DNA of 64,000 bases from Galdieria sulphuraria (lineage: Eukaryota; Rhodophyta; Bangiophyceae; Galdieriales; Galdieriaceae), in assembly GCF_000341285.1 (NCBI RefSeq), contig NW_005178471.1, positions 213,739 to 277,738 of the forward strand, in the 5' to 3' direction. Positions 32,364 through 43,456 of the stretch are shown one piece after another. The translations under genes were made by a program, and so were the position numbers. Under the pieces are notes generated by a model. The model was not told the origin of the DNA. It ran no database searches and saw only the letters and a program-made list of their open reading frames with translations. Numbering within the stretch: the stretch's first letter is position 1; each line of letters starts with the position of its first letter.

Positions 32364-34079
32364 ATGCTTTCTTCTATACAAAGGAGTATTTTTGGAAGCC
32401 CAGAGAATTCTAGACCTTCACTTTACCATCCACATTATCGTAGACCAGATGAAGCTGCTCTAGAACCTGGTGCAGTTCGAGCAAGTTCCGAATTTCGCTT
32501 GGCGTTTAGGGAACTTATTCGAGAGTTTGCTGACATCGCTGTGAGAGAGGCCGTCAAGGTGCGACGCTCAGTGGCTAGCGTACATGAGACAATACGTCGT
32601 TCTATTTCATCTAGGAGAGGTTCCATATTTTCTCCTAGGACATCAACGGGCTCCGAATATGAACTTCTAGAAGAGAACAGTGAGTTTGGCTCCATTTTGG
32701 AGTCAAAAGATAGTGTAGAGCTTGGAGAGACACTGGATATCTACAGACTAGATATTATTGCAGAAGAGAAGGACCTCGTTGCTCTGGACCCTCGCAAGCC
32801 ATATTTAAGAGAACGAGTTTCCTGGCTTCAGTCTGTCCGACATGTTTATTTTCATATTCCCGGTCTGCATGACATTCACTGCAATTTATCAGAACCATCT
32901 GATAATGATTCCACCTTTGTGGAAGGAGAAAACTCCGTTATGGAGCTAGGTGATAATATGGATGAGCCTTCAACTCCATTGCAATCTGGTTATCGAACCT
33001 CCCCTTTCGTTGTAATACATGATATTGAAGGGGTGGCAGGCTATGTAACATATCTTAAATTTTCGATAAATGGTCGTATGAATGAGTGGCGCTCCAATAT
33101 GTTTCGCAAGAGAATATTTTCTGTGGATTTGAAAAATTTGAGACAGCGAGCGCAATCTCTTCCTCCTATTCGAAGAAGATCAAAACAACTCTCGAACGCA
33201 GGTTATTATGAAAGAGAAAGAATGCATAGTGAAAGATTTCCTTCAGAAACTTCTTCAAGACCTTCTCAAGTTATGAGAATCAGAAGAAGACTTTTTCGAC
33301 CTTGGTATTACAAGCTCAAATCCTTTCCAATGTGGGTCGGAATCATGTTTCTTGTTGGATCCATTATTTTCACTATTGGTAGTGCATTGTCTTATGTCCC
33401 TTCAGTTGCTAATAGTTATGTGCTTTATCAAGGCCTCATAGGCTGGCCATTCTTTGTAGGGAGTATTTTCTACACTGTCGGAGCCTATATAAGAATTTTA
33501 GAAGTGCTAAATGCACCACCGGTTCACCCGATGATATCGGACGAAGATAGTGTTCGGCTTTCTGTTGATATTTTGGAGCATAGAAAGATTAGACTTTTTG
33601 GATGGGAGCCTTGGCGATGGGACTTCCTTGGTGCACTTATTCAACAAATTGGTGCTTGTTTGTACAACATCAACTGTTTCGTTGGAAATGGTAACAGTGC
33701 CTTCAATTTGAGCTTTTATGAGACCCAATTTATTCTTTGGTTGCCGGACACTCTCGGATCGATATGTTTTGTCGTAAGTTCGTATTTCTTCATAGTAGAA
33801 TATGGACATCGATGGTGGACTTGGGATCCAAAATCTCTTCTGTATTGGACGGTCCTGTGTAACTTCATGGGTGCCATTGGCTTTCTTCTCAATGGAGCTT
33901 TTGGGTTTGGAGAGTACGCATTTCCATCCAATTCTCTCTATGTGTACATTGGTTCCGATTTACCTCTCCTCTTTGGATGTATTTGCTTTTCTCTTGGTGG
34001 TCTGTTTCTTATTTTAGAACAAAGCTTACCTAGTCATCTTGATATTCTCGCATCATTCGGGCATTTATTTTCAGAATGA
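32364..34079 (+). CDS. Multi-pass membrane protein with YrhK-like four-helix repeats
   Basis: Single exon, 571 residues from the ATG at 32364 (the frame is open upstream through a GTG, so a 5' exon is possible). Residues about 1-330 are hydrophilic, Arg/Ser-rich and cytosolic-looking. The last 240 residues contain about eight membrane helices in two similar four-helix sets. The first begins near WYYKLKSFPMWVGIMFLVGS; the second near GWEPWRWDFLGALIQQIGAC, with RWWTWDPKSLLYWTVLCNFM later. The aromatic W-x-W-D pattern at helix starts resembles the bacterial YrhK domain, whose function is unknown. A role as a plasma-membrane or vacuolar protein is inference. Confidence 0.6.
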   Translation: MLSSIQRSIFGSPENSRPSLYHPHYRRPDEAALEPGAVRASSEFRLAFRELIREFADIAVREAVKVRRSVASVHETIRRSISSRRGSIFSPRTSTGSEYELLEENSEFGSILESKDSVELGETLDIYRLDIIAEEKDLVALDPRKPYLRERVSWLQSVRHVYFHIPGLHDIHCNLSEPSDNDSTFVEGENSVMELGDNMDEPSTPLQSGYRTSPFVVIHDIEGVAGYVTYLKFSINGRMNEWRSNMFRKRIFSVDLKNLRQRAQSLPPIRRRSKQLSNAGYYERERMHSERFPSETSSRPSQVMRIRRRLFRPWYYKLKSFPMWVGIMFLVGSIIFTIGSALSYVPSVANSYVLYQGLIGWPFFVGSIFYTVGAYIRILEVLNAPPVHPMISDEDSVRLSVDILEHRKIRLFGWEPWRWDFLGALIQQIGACLYNINCFVGNGNSAFNLSFYETQFILWLPDTLGSICFVVSSYFFIVEYGHRWWTWDPKSLLYWTVLCNFMGAIGFLLNGAFGFGEYAFPSNSLYVYIGSDLPLLFGCICFSLGGLFLILEQSLPSHLDILASFGHLFSE

Positions 34080-34159
34080 AGTTTTTGGGATATCTCTTTT
34101 TTATCAATATTTTATTCAAAACGTCAACCACAAATTTCGAAATGTCAAACAAATACGAA

Positions 34160-34832
34160 CTACGACATATTCTTTATAAGGTCGTCCACGGAAACAACAT
34201 TAGCCTGGCTTGGAAAGATATGGTCAAGCAGGGCTTGATGAGCTACGTCATCTCCATCAGTAACCGCTTCACGAACTACAGTGATTTCATAATCCGCGTC
34301 TGCAGCCCAACGAACGGTCGAAAGTATAACCCCACTTGTAGACACACCTCCCAAAATCAGGTGCGTAGCATTCAAAGCACTCAAAATCGTTGTAAGATCG
34401 GTATTGAATTGTGCTCCAACTCTTCTCTTTGTTACCGAGAATTCGCCTTCAATTGGCTTCAACTCCGCCACTTGTTCACTTCCAGGGGTATCTTCCACAA
34501 GAATAGAACCTCTCGAGGAAATCAGGGACAAAAACTTGTTTCGCTTCGAAACTTCAGGGTGTCTGAAACAGTACTTCAGCAAATTTGAAACTCAATGTTT
34601 GCCATATTCTATTACCCCTTTCTAAAACGAACTCCCACGTGAATCACTGGAATCTTCTTCTCTCGGGCAAAGTTCTGATCACAGTTATTCAGTTAAATAC
34701 AATTTGACTCAAATTCAAACATACCAAAAGCTTCAAAGCTCCTTTGACGACAGCTTCTTTCTTTTCAGGAGGAACAAAGCCCATAATGTCATTTTGAAAG
34801 TCGCACAGCACAAGAACTGGATTCGAAGACAT
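34160..34832 (-). CDS. Isochorismatase-like hydrolase (cysteine-less subfamily)
   Basis: Exons 34725..34832, 34617..34674 and 34160..34563 (introns 50 and 53 bp) encode 189 residues, the family's usual size. The catalytic Asp is in VLVLCDFQNDIMGF and the Lys region in EFSVTKRRVGAQFNTDL. At the place of the nucleophile Cys the sequence reads GGVSTSGVILSTVRWAADAD, with Val instead of Cys. This replacement is typical of a known subset of the family that keeps the fold but whose chemistry is unclear. The stop lies 80 bp from the convergent YrhK-like gene. Confidence 0.88.
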
Positions 34833-35467
34833 GACAAATTCAAAAAGCAATAAATGAATCCGGACAGCACATAAATGTCACATTTGGAAGAGATGGCTGA
34901 AGCCTTCCAATGTTGTAGCAAAATCCGAAAAAACAATTCCGACATTGCACATAGTGCATGATTTGTTTGTAACTAAAGAGAAATACCAAAAATAGGACAG
35001 TTTTCCACTGAGATCTTTTCAAAGATAGAGAATGAAACTTGAATATACATAGCAATCTGTCCAACCTAAGTTTATATGTCTTCATTGTAGAAATCAAACC
35101 AACATGAGAAACGCTTGACTCTCAATATATGTGCTTTGTTCCGAATATTCTGAAGATGATTGCTCTCTCTCTCTCCAAAAAAAATCATTCAAAAACAGGC
35201 CTGCCCTCAGAAGCGTAAAATGTAGGCTTCTACAGAATATTAAGTTTCTTTCCATCTGTTGTAGTCTAAACGATAAACAGATTGGAGCTTGAAATGTTTG
35301 AATTGACATGAACTTTTATTTCTTCATCATGGCTCTTCTGCAAAGGAAGTTGTTTCACGGTTGGTGAAGAAGAGAAATTTCAAAACCACGATGAAGATTG
35401 GACAATTAACTATGTTGAGCTGATTTAGTCGAACTACGTCCTTTGTGGCGCCTTTTTCTCGTCTTTC
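34833..35467. other. Divergent intergenic stretch, nothing recognised
   Basis: About 635 bp between the starts of the isochorismatase-like gene and FANCM. A short CT-rich run near 35160 is the only visible feature. Confidence 0.5.
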
Positions 35468-38400
35468 ATGGATCTATTAAGTGATGAACAACTTTGGAAG
35501 ATTCTTGAAGTAAGTTTCCAAACTTGGTTCGCTGCTATATTCGTAATATCTCCAGTCTCAGGACGACGCGCCTTTTGTCGTAGACCCTGAAGAATATGCT
35601 TTATTGGAGAAACTAGAAAAAAATGCAAGAAAAGACGAGGATTGCGAGAGAAAAAATATTTCTAGAAATACACAGAATTCGAACTTTAGCTTATCTACGA
35701 CCTTGCCTTCCTTTACAGACAAAGTTGAAGACAAAGAAACTACGCACGAACGACGAGTGGCCGAGGACAAGTTCTCGGAACCCTTTGAATGTATAGAAGA
35801 CGACTTGTTAGTATTTGCTCTTGACTCTTTTGAACGACAATATGGCGCTCCTAGTGAACCGACAGAGTTGAACCTCGTTGTTGAAGAAACGCAAACTTGG
35901 CTGTCAGCGCAAACGCATTCGAACGAAGAGAACCACTCAAAAAGGGTTGATTTGACAAAATCAGCTTTCCTTTGTCAGTTTGGTGATAATTTGAAGCAGC
36001 AAAGTATAGAAAAATATGTGCCAACGTGTCGCACAAATTCAAGTGTTGTGACTTCCTCCAACTCTCCGGTGGAACTCGTATCCCCTAGGATTCGGAAGGT
36101 TCAACGAACTCTTGATGGAGTAATGGACAGTCTGTGGTTTCCCTCCAAGTCAAGCAAAAAACTACCACAGAACGTTGCGTTGGACTTGAATGCCGCGAGT
36201 TCATGGATCTTTCCTACTAACATTCCAGAACGTGAATATCAGTTCAATATTGTCCGCTCGGCGTTGGCTTGTAACACGCTAGTTTGCTTACCTACAGGTT
36301 TAGGTAAAACATTTATTGCTGCTGTGGTAATGTACAATTTTTTACGTTGGTATCCAGACGGTAAAGTGAGGAGGCAATGTTTTTTTTTCGAGTTACATTC
36401 TAAGTTTGAATGAGGTTGTTTTTATGGCTCCCACCAAACCTCTTGTTCGACAGCAGATAGCAGCCTGCTATAGAGTGGTCGGCATTCCTATCGAAAGTAC
36501 TGCAGAAATAACAGGAGCTATGAAGACTGAAGTGAGAAAGACAATGTGGAAGTCTAAAAATGTGTTCTTTGTCACTCCGCAAGTAATGAAGAACGATATT
36601 GATCACGGCATTTGCCCGGCATCCAAGGTTAATTAGTAACTTTGATTGTTTGTTCCAAAATGACGATATTTAGGTGATTTGTGTCGTTTTCGATGAAGCT
36701 CACAAAGCTACTGGAAAATATGTCTATTGTAGCCTAGTTGAAGACTTGAATAAGGCCACTGGTGGTTCTTATAGGATCTTAGCATTGTCAGCTACTCCAG
36801 GAAATACCATATCTGTCATCCAACAAGTTATCGATAACTTACAGATAGCAAAAGTAGAATTTAGAAGTGAAGATGATCCAGATACGAAGCCTTATACGTT
36901 TCACCGGCAAATAGAGTCAATTATAGTGCCACTGGGTGCTGATCTACAAGGAGCCAAAGATTTGGCTATGGATCTTTTATCACCGTTTCTTAATAATTTA
37001 TGTAATAATCAGGCGTTTTATGAACGTTGTGCTGAACGGCATGTCTGTTATTACNGTAATCTCTTTTATTCTCATTTTTAACATAGGGTCAGTATCATGA
37101 AATTATTAACCGCAAGAGAAACTTGGAAACAAAAATTTACACCTCAAACAAAGGAAGACCATGCCAAACGTTCTTTCGTTTTATCACAATTCTCACTTGC
37201 AGTTTCTCTTTGCTATGGCATTAACCTTTTGTATTCCCATGGTAAGTATTCCTCTTGGTGTCAAATTTATTCATGTTTTGAGAGTTCTCATGGCTTAGGT
37301 CTAGCCCCATTCGACAGTTTTCTTGAAAGCTTTGAGTCGGAGTCGAAACAGAGGACTGGGGGACTGAAGAAGCAGATTGCAAATCGAGAAAAATTTAAAC
37401 AACTTCGAAGTATCACATCGGAACTCATAAGCAGAGGTGTACGTAAAGAATATTTTTTTATATGTGTCAATGCATAACATTACAGCTACAGGTTACACAT
37501 CCGAAAGCTCTGAAATGCGTTGAAGTACTAAAACATCATTTTAGTGAAACTTCGACACCTTGTTCAGGTTTTGTTGAGGGGAAGTCTTCTACTAGAGCAA
37601 TAGTTTTCGCTCAATATAGAGAATCAGTAGTTGAGTTACGGAGAATTTTGGCACAGTATGAGCCGTTAATCCATGCCATGTGTTTTGTTGGACAGGCACC
37701 ATCAGCTAATAGCCATAAATCTCAAAAAACATCTGGAATGTCCCAGAAGGAACAGATTGAGGTTCTGCGAGAGTTCAGAAAGGGAACATTTAATGTTCTA
37801 GTCTCAACTTCCATTGGAGAAGAGGGTTTAGACATTGCTGACGTAGACTTGATTATTTCTTATGATGTCATTTCTTCTCCCATTCGTATGTTACAGAGAA
37901 TGGGACGGACTGGCCGTGCGAGAGCTGGCCAAATAGTTGTGTTGCTGACTGAAGGATGTGAAGAAACAAGACTATGCGAAATGAACAAGAGAGCTACAAG
38001 CATTGCAAAAAGTAGGTAGTCTTCTTATGTTGCCTCCGGTTTTATGAATTTAACTTCTGAAAGGTCTTCGCGACAAGTTGAATTGCTTTTCTCTGTATGA
38101 GAACTCGCCGAGAATGATTCCAACAGATGGTACAACTATCCACTGTGAACGTAAGGAGCTCTCCATAGAAGACATAAGATTTTCAGGAGAGGACTCCATC
38201 TTTCCCCTTCATTTCAAGAACCATAGGAAGAAGAATGCTTCCAAGGATTTTCAACAACAAACGAGCTCGTTTGCATCAGCGGCGAACACAGTGGAATCTA
38301 TGTTTCTTGAGAGTTATGGATTGGATATTGGTGAGGCGCCACAAACGAGGCTAAGTACGAAATGCGGAATCCGGAAGTTTTTTTCCGACAATATTTCTGG

Positions 38401-39419
38401 TTCGGTCTCTGTTTGCAAGCGGCCAAATGCTTCAAAACTGGGGAGTTTGAGAGCTCAAACTGTTTATTTGATTGAACAGATCTCCTCGGGGTTTGTTAAG
38501 TTTGATATCGCAGATTTCTCGAATAACGAAGTGAATGAAAATCTTGAGGATTCTCAAAGAACGTATTTGTCAGAATCTAGTAACTACTTAGAGTGCGCAT
38601 TCCCGGGGTTGCTTAAAGAGAGCCAAATCAATAGGGACATCGACGATGCGAAAATGCTTGATAGAAAAGCAGCAGATTCTGGGAACTGTAATATCTACGT
38701 CGGTTCAGAATCTCTCGTTGATAAGAGCTCAGTAGACACAGTAGATAGTTTGCTGGAGGAAATTTGCAGCCCTCCTGATGAAAAGCTGGAAGTGAATATT
38801 TCTATTCGTCCCTCGGGTTTGCATAATTCTTGCCCAAGTCTGCAGGAAATGAATGTAGAAGGCAACGAAAGCAAGGAGTTGTGTCGTCCAGACCAAATAA
38901 TGATAAATAGAAATGATAATGTTGTACTGGATGCAATGCCAAAGGGAAGTTATGCATCTGATGAGTCATCGCCCATATTGAGAGTGAAGAAGAGACGGAA
39001 GCAAGAAAAGCAGCAACACGGTCCTTCGGTTCCAAGTGGTCGTAAAAGGGTTAAGGCTCCCAGAAGCTTACGATTTATTCAAAGTCAAGCGTCCATTAGT
39101 AGTGATGACGTTGATGACGAAGGAAGTTACGAAGACGACGAGTTGGGATCTTTGGCAGACTTCCTTGTGGAAGACTCAGAGAGCCAAAGGAAATCATTCG
39201 ATGAAAATAACAGTGACTCAGGTAGGGTTTTTCTTATGGGAACTTGATTTCAGGTCCCTCATTCCAAGACTAGATGAACGCAAAAATGTAAATATGCATT
39301 CCATATATCTTCGCTCGTTGCGTAGTCCGGAAAATCACAAGTTGGGATTTGTATCACCTCCAAGGTTTGGTAAATCAGCAAATAAGGGTGCCATGAAAAT
39401 GGGACTCGCCAAAAAATGA
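35468..39419 (+). CDS. FANCM: FANCM/Mph1/Hef-type DNA helicase
   Basis: Nine exons: 35468..35509, 35562..36365, 36415..36627, 36674..37055, 37087..37241, 37299..37438, 37486..38011, 38064..39221, 39274..39419, introns 31-57 bp, about 1188 residues. Superfamily-2 helicase that remodels stalled forks and recombination intermediates. Motifs: I LPTGLGKTFIA, Ia APTKPLVRQQ, II VVFDEAHKATG, III ALSATPG, IV AIVFAQYRES, V STSIGEEGLDIADVD and VI RMLQRMGRTGRARAG. The N-terminal 200 residues and the 400-residue tail are low complexity; no ERCC4 nuclease domain is visible, as in fungal Mph1. Exon 4 ends at an undetermined base (37055), and the reading phase across that junction is off by one, so the assembly is probably short by one base there. 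Confidence 0.92.
37055..37055. other. Undetermined base (n) at the 3' end of FANCM exon 4
   Basis: The only ambiguous base in the window. It sits directly before a GTAATC donor. All other exon phases of the gene agree, but exon 4 ends in phase 1 while exon 5 needs phase 2, so the n may stand for more than one base. The apparent 31-bp intron is also shorter than any other here. Confidence 0.8.
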
Positions 39420-39511
39420 AAACTTTTATTATCAATCAGGTTATAAGAAAAATGTTAATAGGTATCTCGTTATTTTTCTCATCACCTGAAAAAAATGGAA
39501 ATGTCCTTTGT

Positions 39512-41020
39512 TTACCGACTTTGCGGTGGCGTATCCTCTCGTTTATTTTGATAGTACGAAGCCAATATTTCCCAAGCCTTCTTGCCCATAAAGCCAGCAG
39601 GTGGTTCCTCACCAGTAGATGCAAACTTCCGCATCTTTGTTCCCGAAATGAAAAGAAAGTCTTCAGGTCTGGAAGAATCGAAGAACTCCATGCCTCCACT
39701 CTTTAAGTTGTATGCAGCTACCTGGAAGGGTAGTATTTCAAGTTTTTCCAAACCAGGCGCCATCATTAAAACCTTCTTTCCATGCCAAGGATCGTACATA
39801 TCACGATTCGTGCCAGGATGTTTCATTCCAGCAGGATCCCTTCCTACAATGTAAAACTTGCAACCTGCGTTCATTCGTGCTTTGGCGTGCCACTGTACTT
39901 CCTTAGGGCCTGCATAAATCATAGGGCTTGGAAAAATTCCAATAATAGTATTATGAGGATCTAAAATTCCCTCTTCAAGAATGGCTTCATTCTGGGCAAT
40001 TCGAATATCAAGAGGAACATCGTCATCTTTTACTTTGCCACCAATCTGATGAACCAGTAGCAAAGGTTTCTTAAAACCTTTTTGAAGAAGCTTTTCTCGA
40101 CATGAGTTCATCAAGAGAGCGTGACCGTTGTGAATAGGATTCCTCAACTGGAATACAAACACAGCATCGGCTTCTCGTCTTCGAAATTCTTCTTTCAGTT
40201 GGCGTGGTGAGTAACGATAACTGTCGAGTCCATCACCGTATTTGATACGTTCGAGAACTTCTAACTTTCCACCTACCAACCAATCCCCCGACTCATATAT
40301 AACACTCGTGTATGGGTGCCTTGGATCGGTAATCCCAAAAGTTCGGGCACAACGCTCTTCTTTATGATGATGAAATATTTCGATATTTCGAAGTACTGCG
40401 ACAGGTTTACCGGGAAAGTCAGGGTGACAAAGGGCTACTTTCCGTTCTGTTCCTATTCTTTCTTTGTCTGAATTTGAAATAGGAAGAACAATAGGAATAG
40501 ACTGATTCACAATTGTACCATCTTTAAGCCTCAAAGTACTAAAGTGCAAACTTTGAAGATACTCGTCTTCCTTCATAAATCCTTCGAGAGGCGCAGCCCA
40601 ACCGTCGGCTAATACGTGTAGCCACTGCAGATCCAACTCCGACAAAGTTAGTTTGACCAACTCTTCGGCTTCTAAGATGGTCTCTTCCTTCTTTTCCAAC
40701 GGAACGTAAAGCTCCTTCACTTGAAGCAACTCTTCCTGTGATTCGACAACATTCGGTTCTTTCCGAACTTCATCAATTCGCGTAATAGTGTCTTGGCCTG
40801 TCTCAAACGTCGATGAAGTAGTCTGATGCTCTGCAGTTGCGCGCAGAGCCACGTGTCCACCTGGAGTGGGATTTATAAAGCGAGTCATATTTCTTCTGAC
40901 AAGAACAGAATAGCTCTTAGTAGAAGTGTTCAAGCTCTTGTCTAACTTTTTACTTCTCCACAGGTCACTATTTCTGGGTTTCTTCGGGCCGCAGCCATCA
41001 TATACGAAGGCACTTTTCAT
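39512..41020 (-). CDS. ATP sulfurylase, probably plastid-targeted
   Basis: Intronless, 502 residues from the ATG at 41020. Makes adenosine 5'-phosphosulfate from ATP and sulfate, the first step of sulfate assimilation. Active-site blocks: VFQLRNPIHNGHALLM (the QxRNPxHxxH motif), YIVGRDPAGMKHPGTNRDMY and DFLFISGTKMRKFASTGEEP. About 120 residues precede the PUA-like domain (WLHVLADGWAAPLEGFMKE); the first 60 are basic and Ser-rich and look like a transit peptide. It resembles the plant/animal-type ATPS domain without a fused APS kinase. The frame is open upstream through a GTG but has no earlier ATG. Confidence 0.95.
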   Translation of the reverse strand: MKSAFVYDGCGPKKPRNSDLWRSKKLDKSLNTSTKSYSVLVRRNMTRFINPTPGGHVALRATAEHQTTSSTFETGQDTITRIDEVRKEPNVVESQEELLQVKELYVPLEKKEETILEAEELVKLTLSELDLQWLHVLADGWAAPLEGFMKEDEYLQSLHFSTLRLKDGTIVNQSIPIVLPISNSDKERIGTERKVALCHPDFPGKPVAVLRNIEIFHHHKEERCARTFGITDPRHPYTSVIYESGDWLVGGKLEVLERIKYGDGLDSYRYSPRQLKEEFRRREADAVFVFQLRNPIHNGHALLMNSCREKLLQKGFKKPLLLVHQIGGKVKDDDVPLDIRIAQNEAILEEGILDPHNTIIGIFPSPMIYAGPKEVQWHAKARMNAGCKFYIVGRDPAGMKHPGTNRDMYDPWHGKKVLMMAPGLEKLEILPFQVAAYNLKSGGMEFFDSSRPEDFLFISGTKMRKFASTGEEPPAGFMGKKAWEILASYYQNKREDTPPQSR

Positions 41021-42211
41021 AATTTCAACAACGGCCAATCCACCCAAAGAGACGTTATGTGGGAGTGACTGTTGACCATTAAATTTTGTTGGTTGAAACG
41101 GCACTACCAGGAATTTTATTACTCGTTAAGGGCTATTGACCATAAAGGAATTGGAACCTTTTGATTCCCGTCTGTCTTTGAAATATTTTATTAAGAGCTT
41201 GCAAGGTGGACTCAAATGTCTTGGGTTGGAACCTAGTTTTGATACTTGGAGAAGAAAGGAAGTGTGCTTGTAAGTCTTCTCAATTTTCAGTGCAAGTAGA
41301 AGTTCACTCATGGTTCCTGCTTTTGGCTTACATATATATATATATATATATATTCTTACAGTGGAGTTTTTTTCATGTTTACTGACTCTAATATTCGTTC
41401 TAATAAACAAGGGTAATCTCCTCAAAGATTATCAGAAACACAAACGCAATGTAGACGCTTCTTTTGTCATAGGTAACATTTAGAAACCAACTGTTTTGTC
41501 TCACTCTTCTGAGAAGCATTTTGACAACCGACGCTTCTTGTGTTATGAAAATTCACGTCAATCTTGAAATGTGAAACTTGGCATGAGAATAAGAAAATCA
41601 TTCAAAAAATTCCGTATTTCGTATGAAGGATTTTTTCATGTTGGAATAGCTTCAATGTTCAGTTTTTTCATTTTGTTTTTCTTTGATAACAGTCTCTCAA
41701 GACTCTCAGGTCTGGAAATGAAGAAGGCTTTCATTTTAAAAGTGGACATATGAAGACGTACGCAAACGAAAAATGCGAATGAGAGGCATTTCCCACATCT
41801 CAATAATGAAAACGTTTGTTGCGCGACACATATAATATGCCACTCGGCGGTTTGTTTTGACATTTCCTAATTTATATACAGATGACTATTTTAAAAAGGC
41901 GAAATGGGCTGAAAAAATCAAAAAAATATGCAATTCTTTCAAAAACACACACTCTGCATGAAAAATTACCTTCATTGTAAAACCTTACATTCTCTGTCGG
42001 AAGTCATTCCGTCACAAACTTTTCGGAAATGACAAAGCATATCAAAGAAATTATACTTGGCTGTTTGCTCGTTGTTTACGACATTTTAAGTCCAAGCAAG
42101 TCGTGAAACACAGCGATAGAATCAAGAACTCCTCGGAAGCATCTACGAACAACATCGTTTCGTTAAGTTACGAAAACTTGTAAGTAATTCCCAAACGGAT
42201 GTACACTCTTC
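41021..42211. other. Long intergenic stretch
   Basis: About 1.2 kb between ATP sulfurylase (start) and profilin (stop), both minus strand. It contains the (TA) microsatellite at 41332-41353 and a 56-codon plus-strand frame at 41583-41753 with one hydrophobic stretch that I do not trust. No RNA gene recognised. Confidence 0.5.
41332..41353. repeat. (AT)11 microsatellite
   Basis: Uninterrupted alternating A/T, about 22 bp, upstream of the ATP sulfurylase gene. Confidence 0.9.
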
Positions 42212-42737
42212 TCAACTTTTGACAATGTTCTGCATCAAAGCCTTTAGTGCTGGAACTGCGTAAGCAGAAACAACGGGCGCAGAATACAGAATCAACGCTG
42301 CAACATCTTCTGTTTTTGCCAGCGCGAATCCTTTCCCTTTCAAATTTTCAGCTTCCCTTCCGTATATAAGAGCCACCTCTGACTCTCCATACCAACTTTA
42401 AGAGGTGAGTCTTCTCTGAAACAAAACTGTTAAAGTTGAAACGAACCGATGTATGTCATATTGAATATCATCTAGAAGAATTCCGCTGGAAATAGCTTCC
42501 TTTTTGTCTTGAAAAAGATTCCATAACTTTCTACAACCTGTTAAACACGGAAACTTCACAAAAAGTTTTCACCAACCTGCAGTCAATCTTTTGAGGTATT
42601 TCCGAACCTCTTTCTAGCAGTATCTTGTTCTTTGTAAAAATGACGATGATATCCCAGAAGGGAAGAGAGACGTTCATATATTTATCAATTTCTTTCTCTA
42701 CTTGAGTAAGCCAAGTGTCTAGCGCCGCAAGACTCAT
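42212..42737 (-). CDS. Profilin-like protein
   Basis: Exons 42577..42737, 42447..42530 and 42212..42395 (introns 46 and 51 bp, the second with donor GTTCGT) sum to 142 residues, near the usual profilin length. The order of elements fits profilin: N-terminal helix (MSLAALDTWLTQVEKEI), a central strand pair, KLWNLFQDKKEAISSGILLD, then ALIYGREAENLKGKGFALAK and a C-terminal helix (AVPALKALMQNIVKS). Profilin binds actin monomers and poly-proline and regulates filament growth. Sequence identity to plant or animal profilins is low, so this call rests on pattern and length; another small alpha-beta-fold protein is possible. Confidence 0.6.
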
Positions 42738-42971
42738 TTCATACAAGAATAATTTGAATCCAATGGAATATTTTCCTTTCCTAAATAATTCCTTTGGATA
42801 CGACTTGAGAGAGATTTTAGTCTAAAAATAGTTAAAGCTCCATTTGATACGGTCCTTCGATACAGCAAATCGTTAAGAGAGATAACACAAAAATGTCGAA
42901 AAGGGAAGTAGCGATAGGATATGATAGCTGTTGGAATCAATTTGAGTTGCTAAATAAATTTTCTTGTGTCG

Positions 42972-43372
42972 ATGGAAAATTCGATGGCAAGGGTATTGGA
43001 ACAGTTGTATGTATCGCATTTTCTTGAATAGCCTATTATTCATACTGATAAGTGTCGTGAACACAGGGCGAACGAACCAAAAGTAAAAGGATTTCTTGTC
43101 GCAGATTGGGAGGGGTTATGCATTGCTTGTGAGTTTCTTTTTGGCTTACAGTTGTCACTAAAAAACTTGTAGCAAGAGGCGTCGCTCCGTCCCAGTCTTC
43201 GGGTTGGATTACAAGTATTGCAGAAGCGTCCTTGATGTTGAGAAAAGATATGAAAACAGAGAACAAGGAGCCGCCTTTCATTCAAGTCGACTTGGGAAAA
43301 TATGTTGTGGCTGTAAGACCTCTGGAAAGTGTAATATTGGCAGTTTATAGGGAGAGTGACGGTAAACAATAA
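42972..43372 (+). CDS. LAMTOR5: LAMTOR5/HBXIP-like Ragulator subunit
   Basis: Exons 42972..43006, 43067..43128 and 43173..43372 (introns 60 and 44 bp) give 98 residues, the typical LAMTOR5 length. The sequence follows the family pattern: MENSMARVLEQLANEP, then KVKGFLVADWEGLCIASRGV, a helix SGWITSIAEASLMLRKDM, and PFIQVDLGKYVVAVRPLESV. LAMTOR5 is a roadblock/LC7-like subunit of Ragulator, the scaffold that anchors Rag GTPases and TORC1 signalling at the lysosome or vacuole. Convergent with the TFIIA gene, with 84 bp between the stops. Another roadblock-fold protein is the alternative. Confidence 0.75.
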
Positions 43373-43456
43373 GACAAGGAAAAGAAACCTAGACAAGGTT
43401 ACACGAATGACAACCACTCTGAATAATTCAAAAATACAGCCATTCTTTTGAAATTC

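Noticed and set aside
34076-34588. 170-codon plus-strand frame after the YrhK-like gene
   Set aside because: It is antisense to the isochorismatase-like exons, which form a complete spliced protein; the plus frame resembles nothing.
39254-39273. FANCM ending at the early stop after the TTTCAG acceptor at 39253
   Set aside because: Using the next acceptor (GACTAG, ending at 39273) gives a 52-bp intron and an open 48-codon basic tail in phase, more in line with other introns here.
41583-41753. 56-codon plus-strand frame with a hydrophobic stretch upstream of ATP sulfurylase
   Set aside because: Low complexity, A+T-driven composition, no splice or family support.
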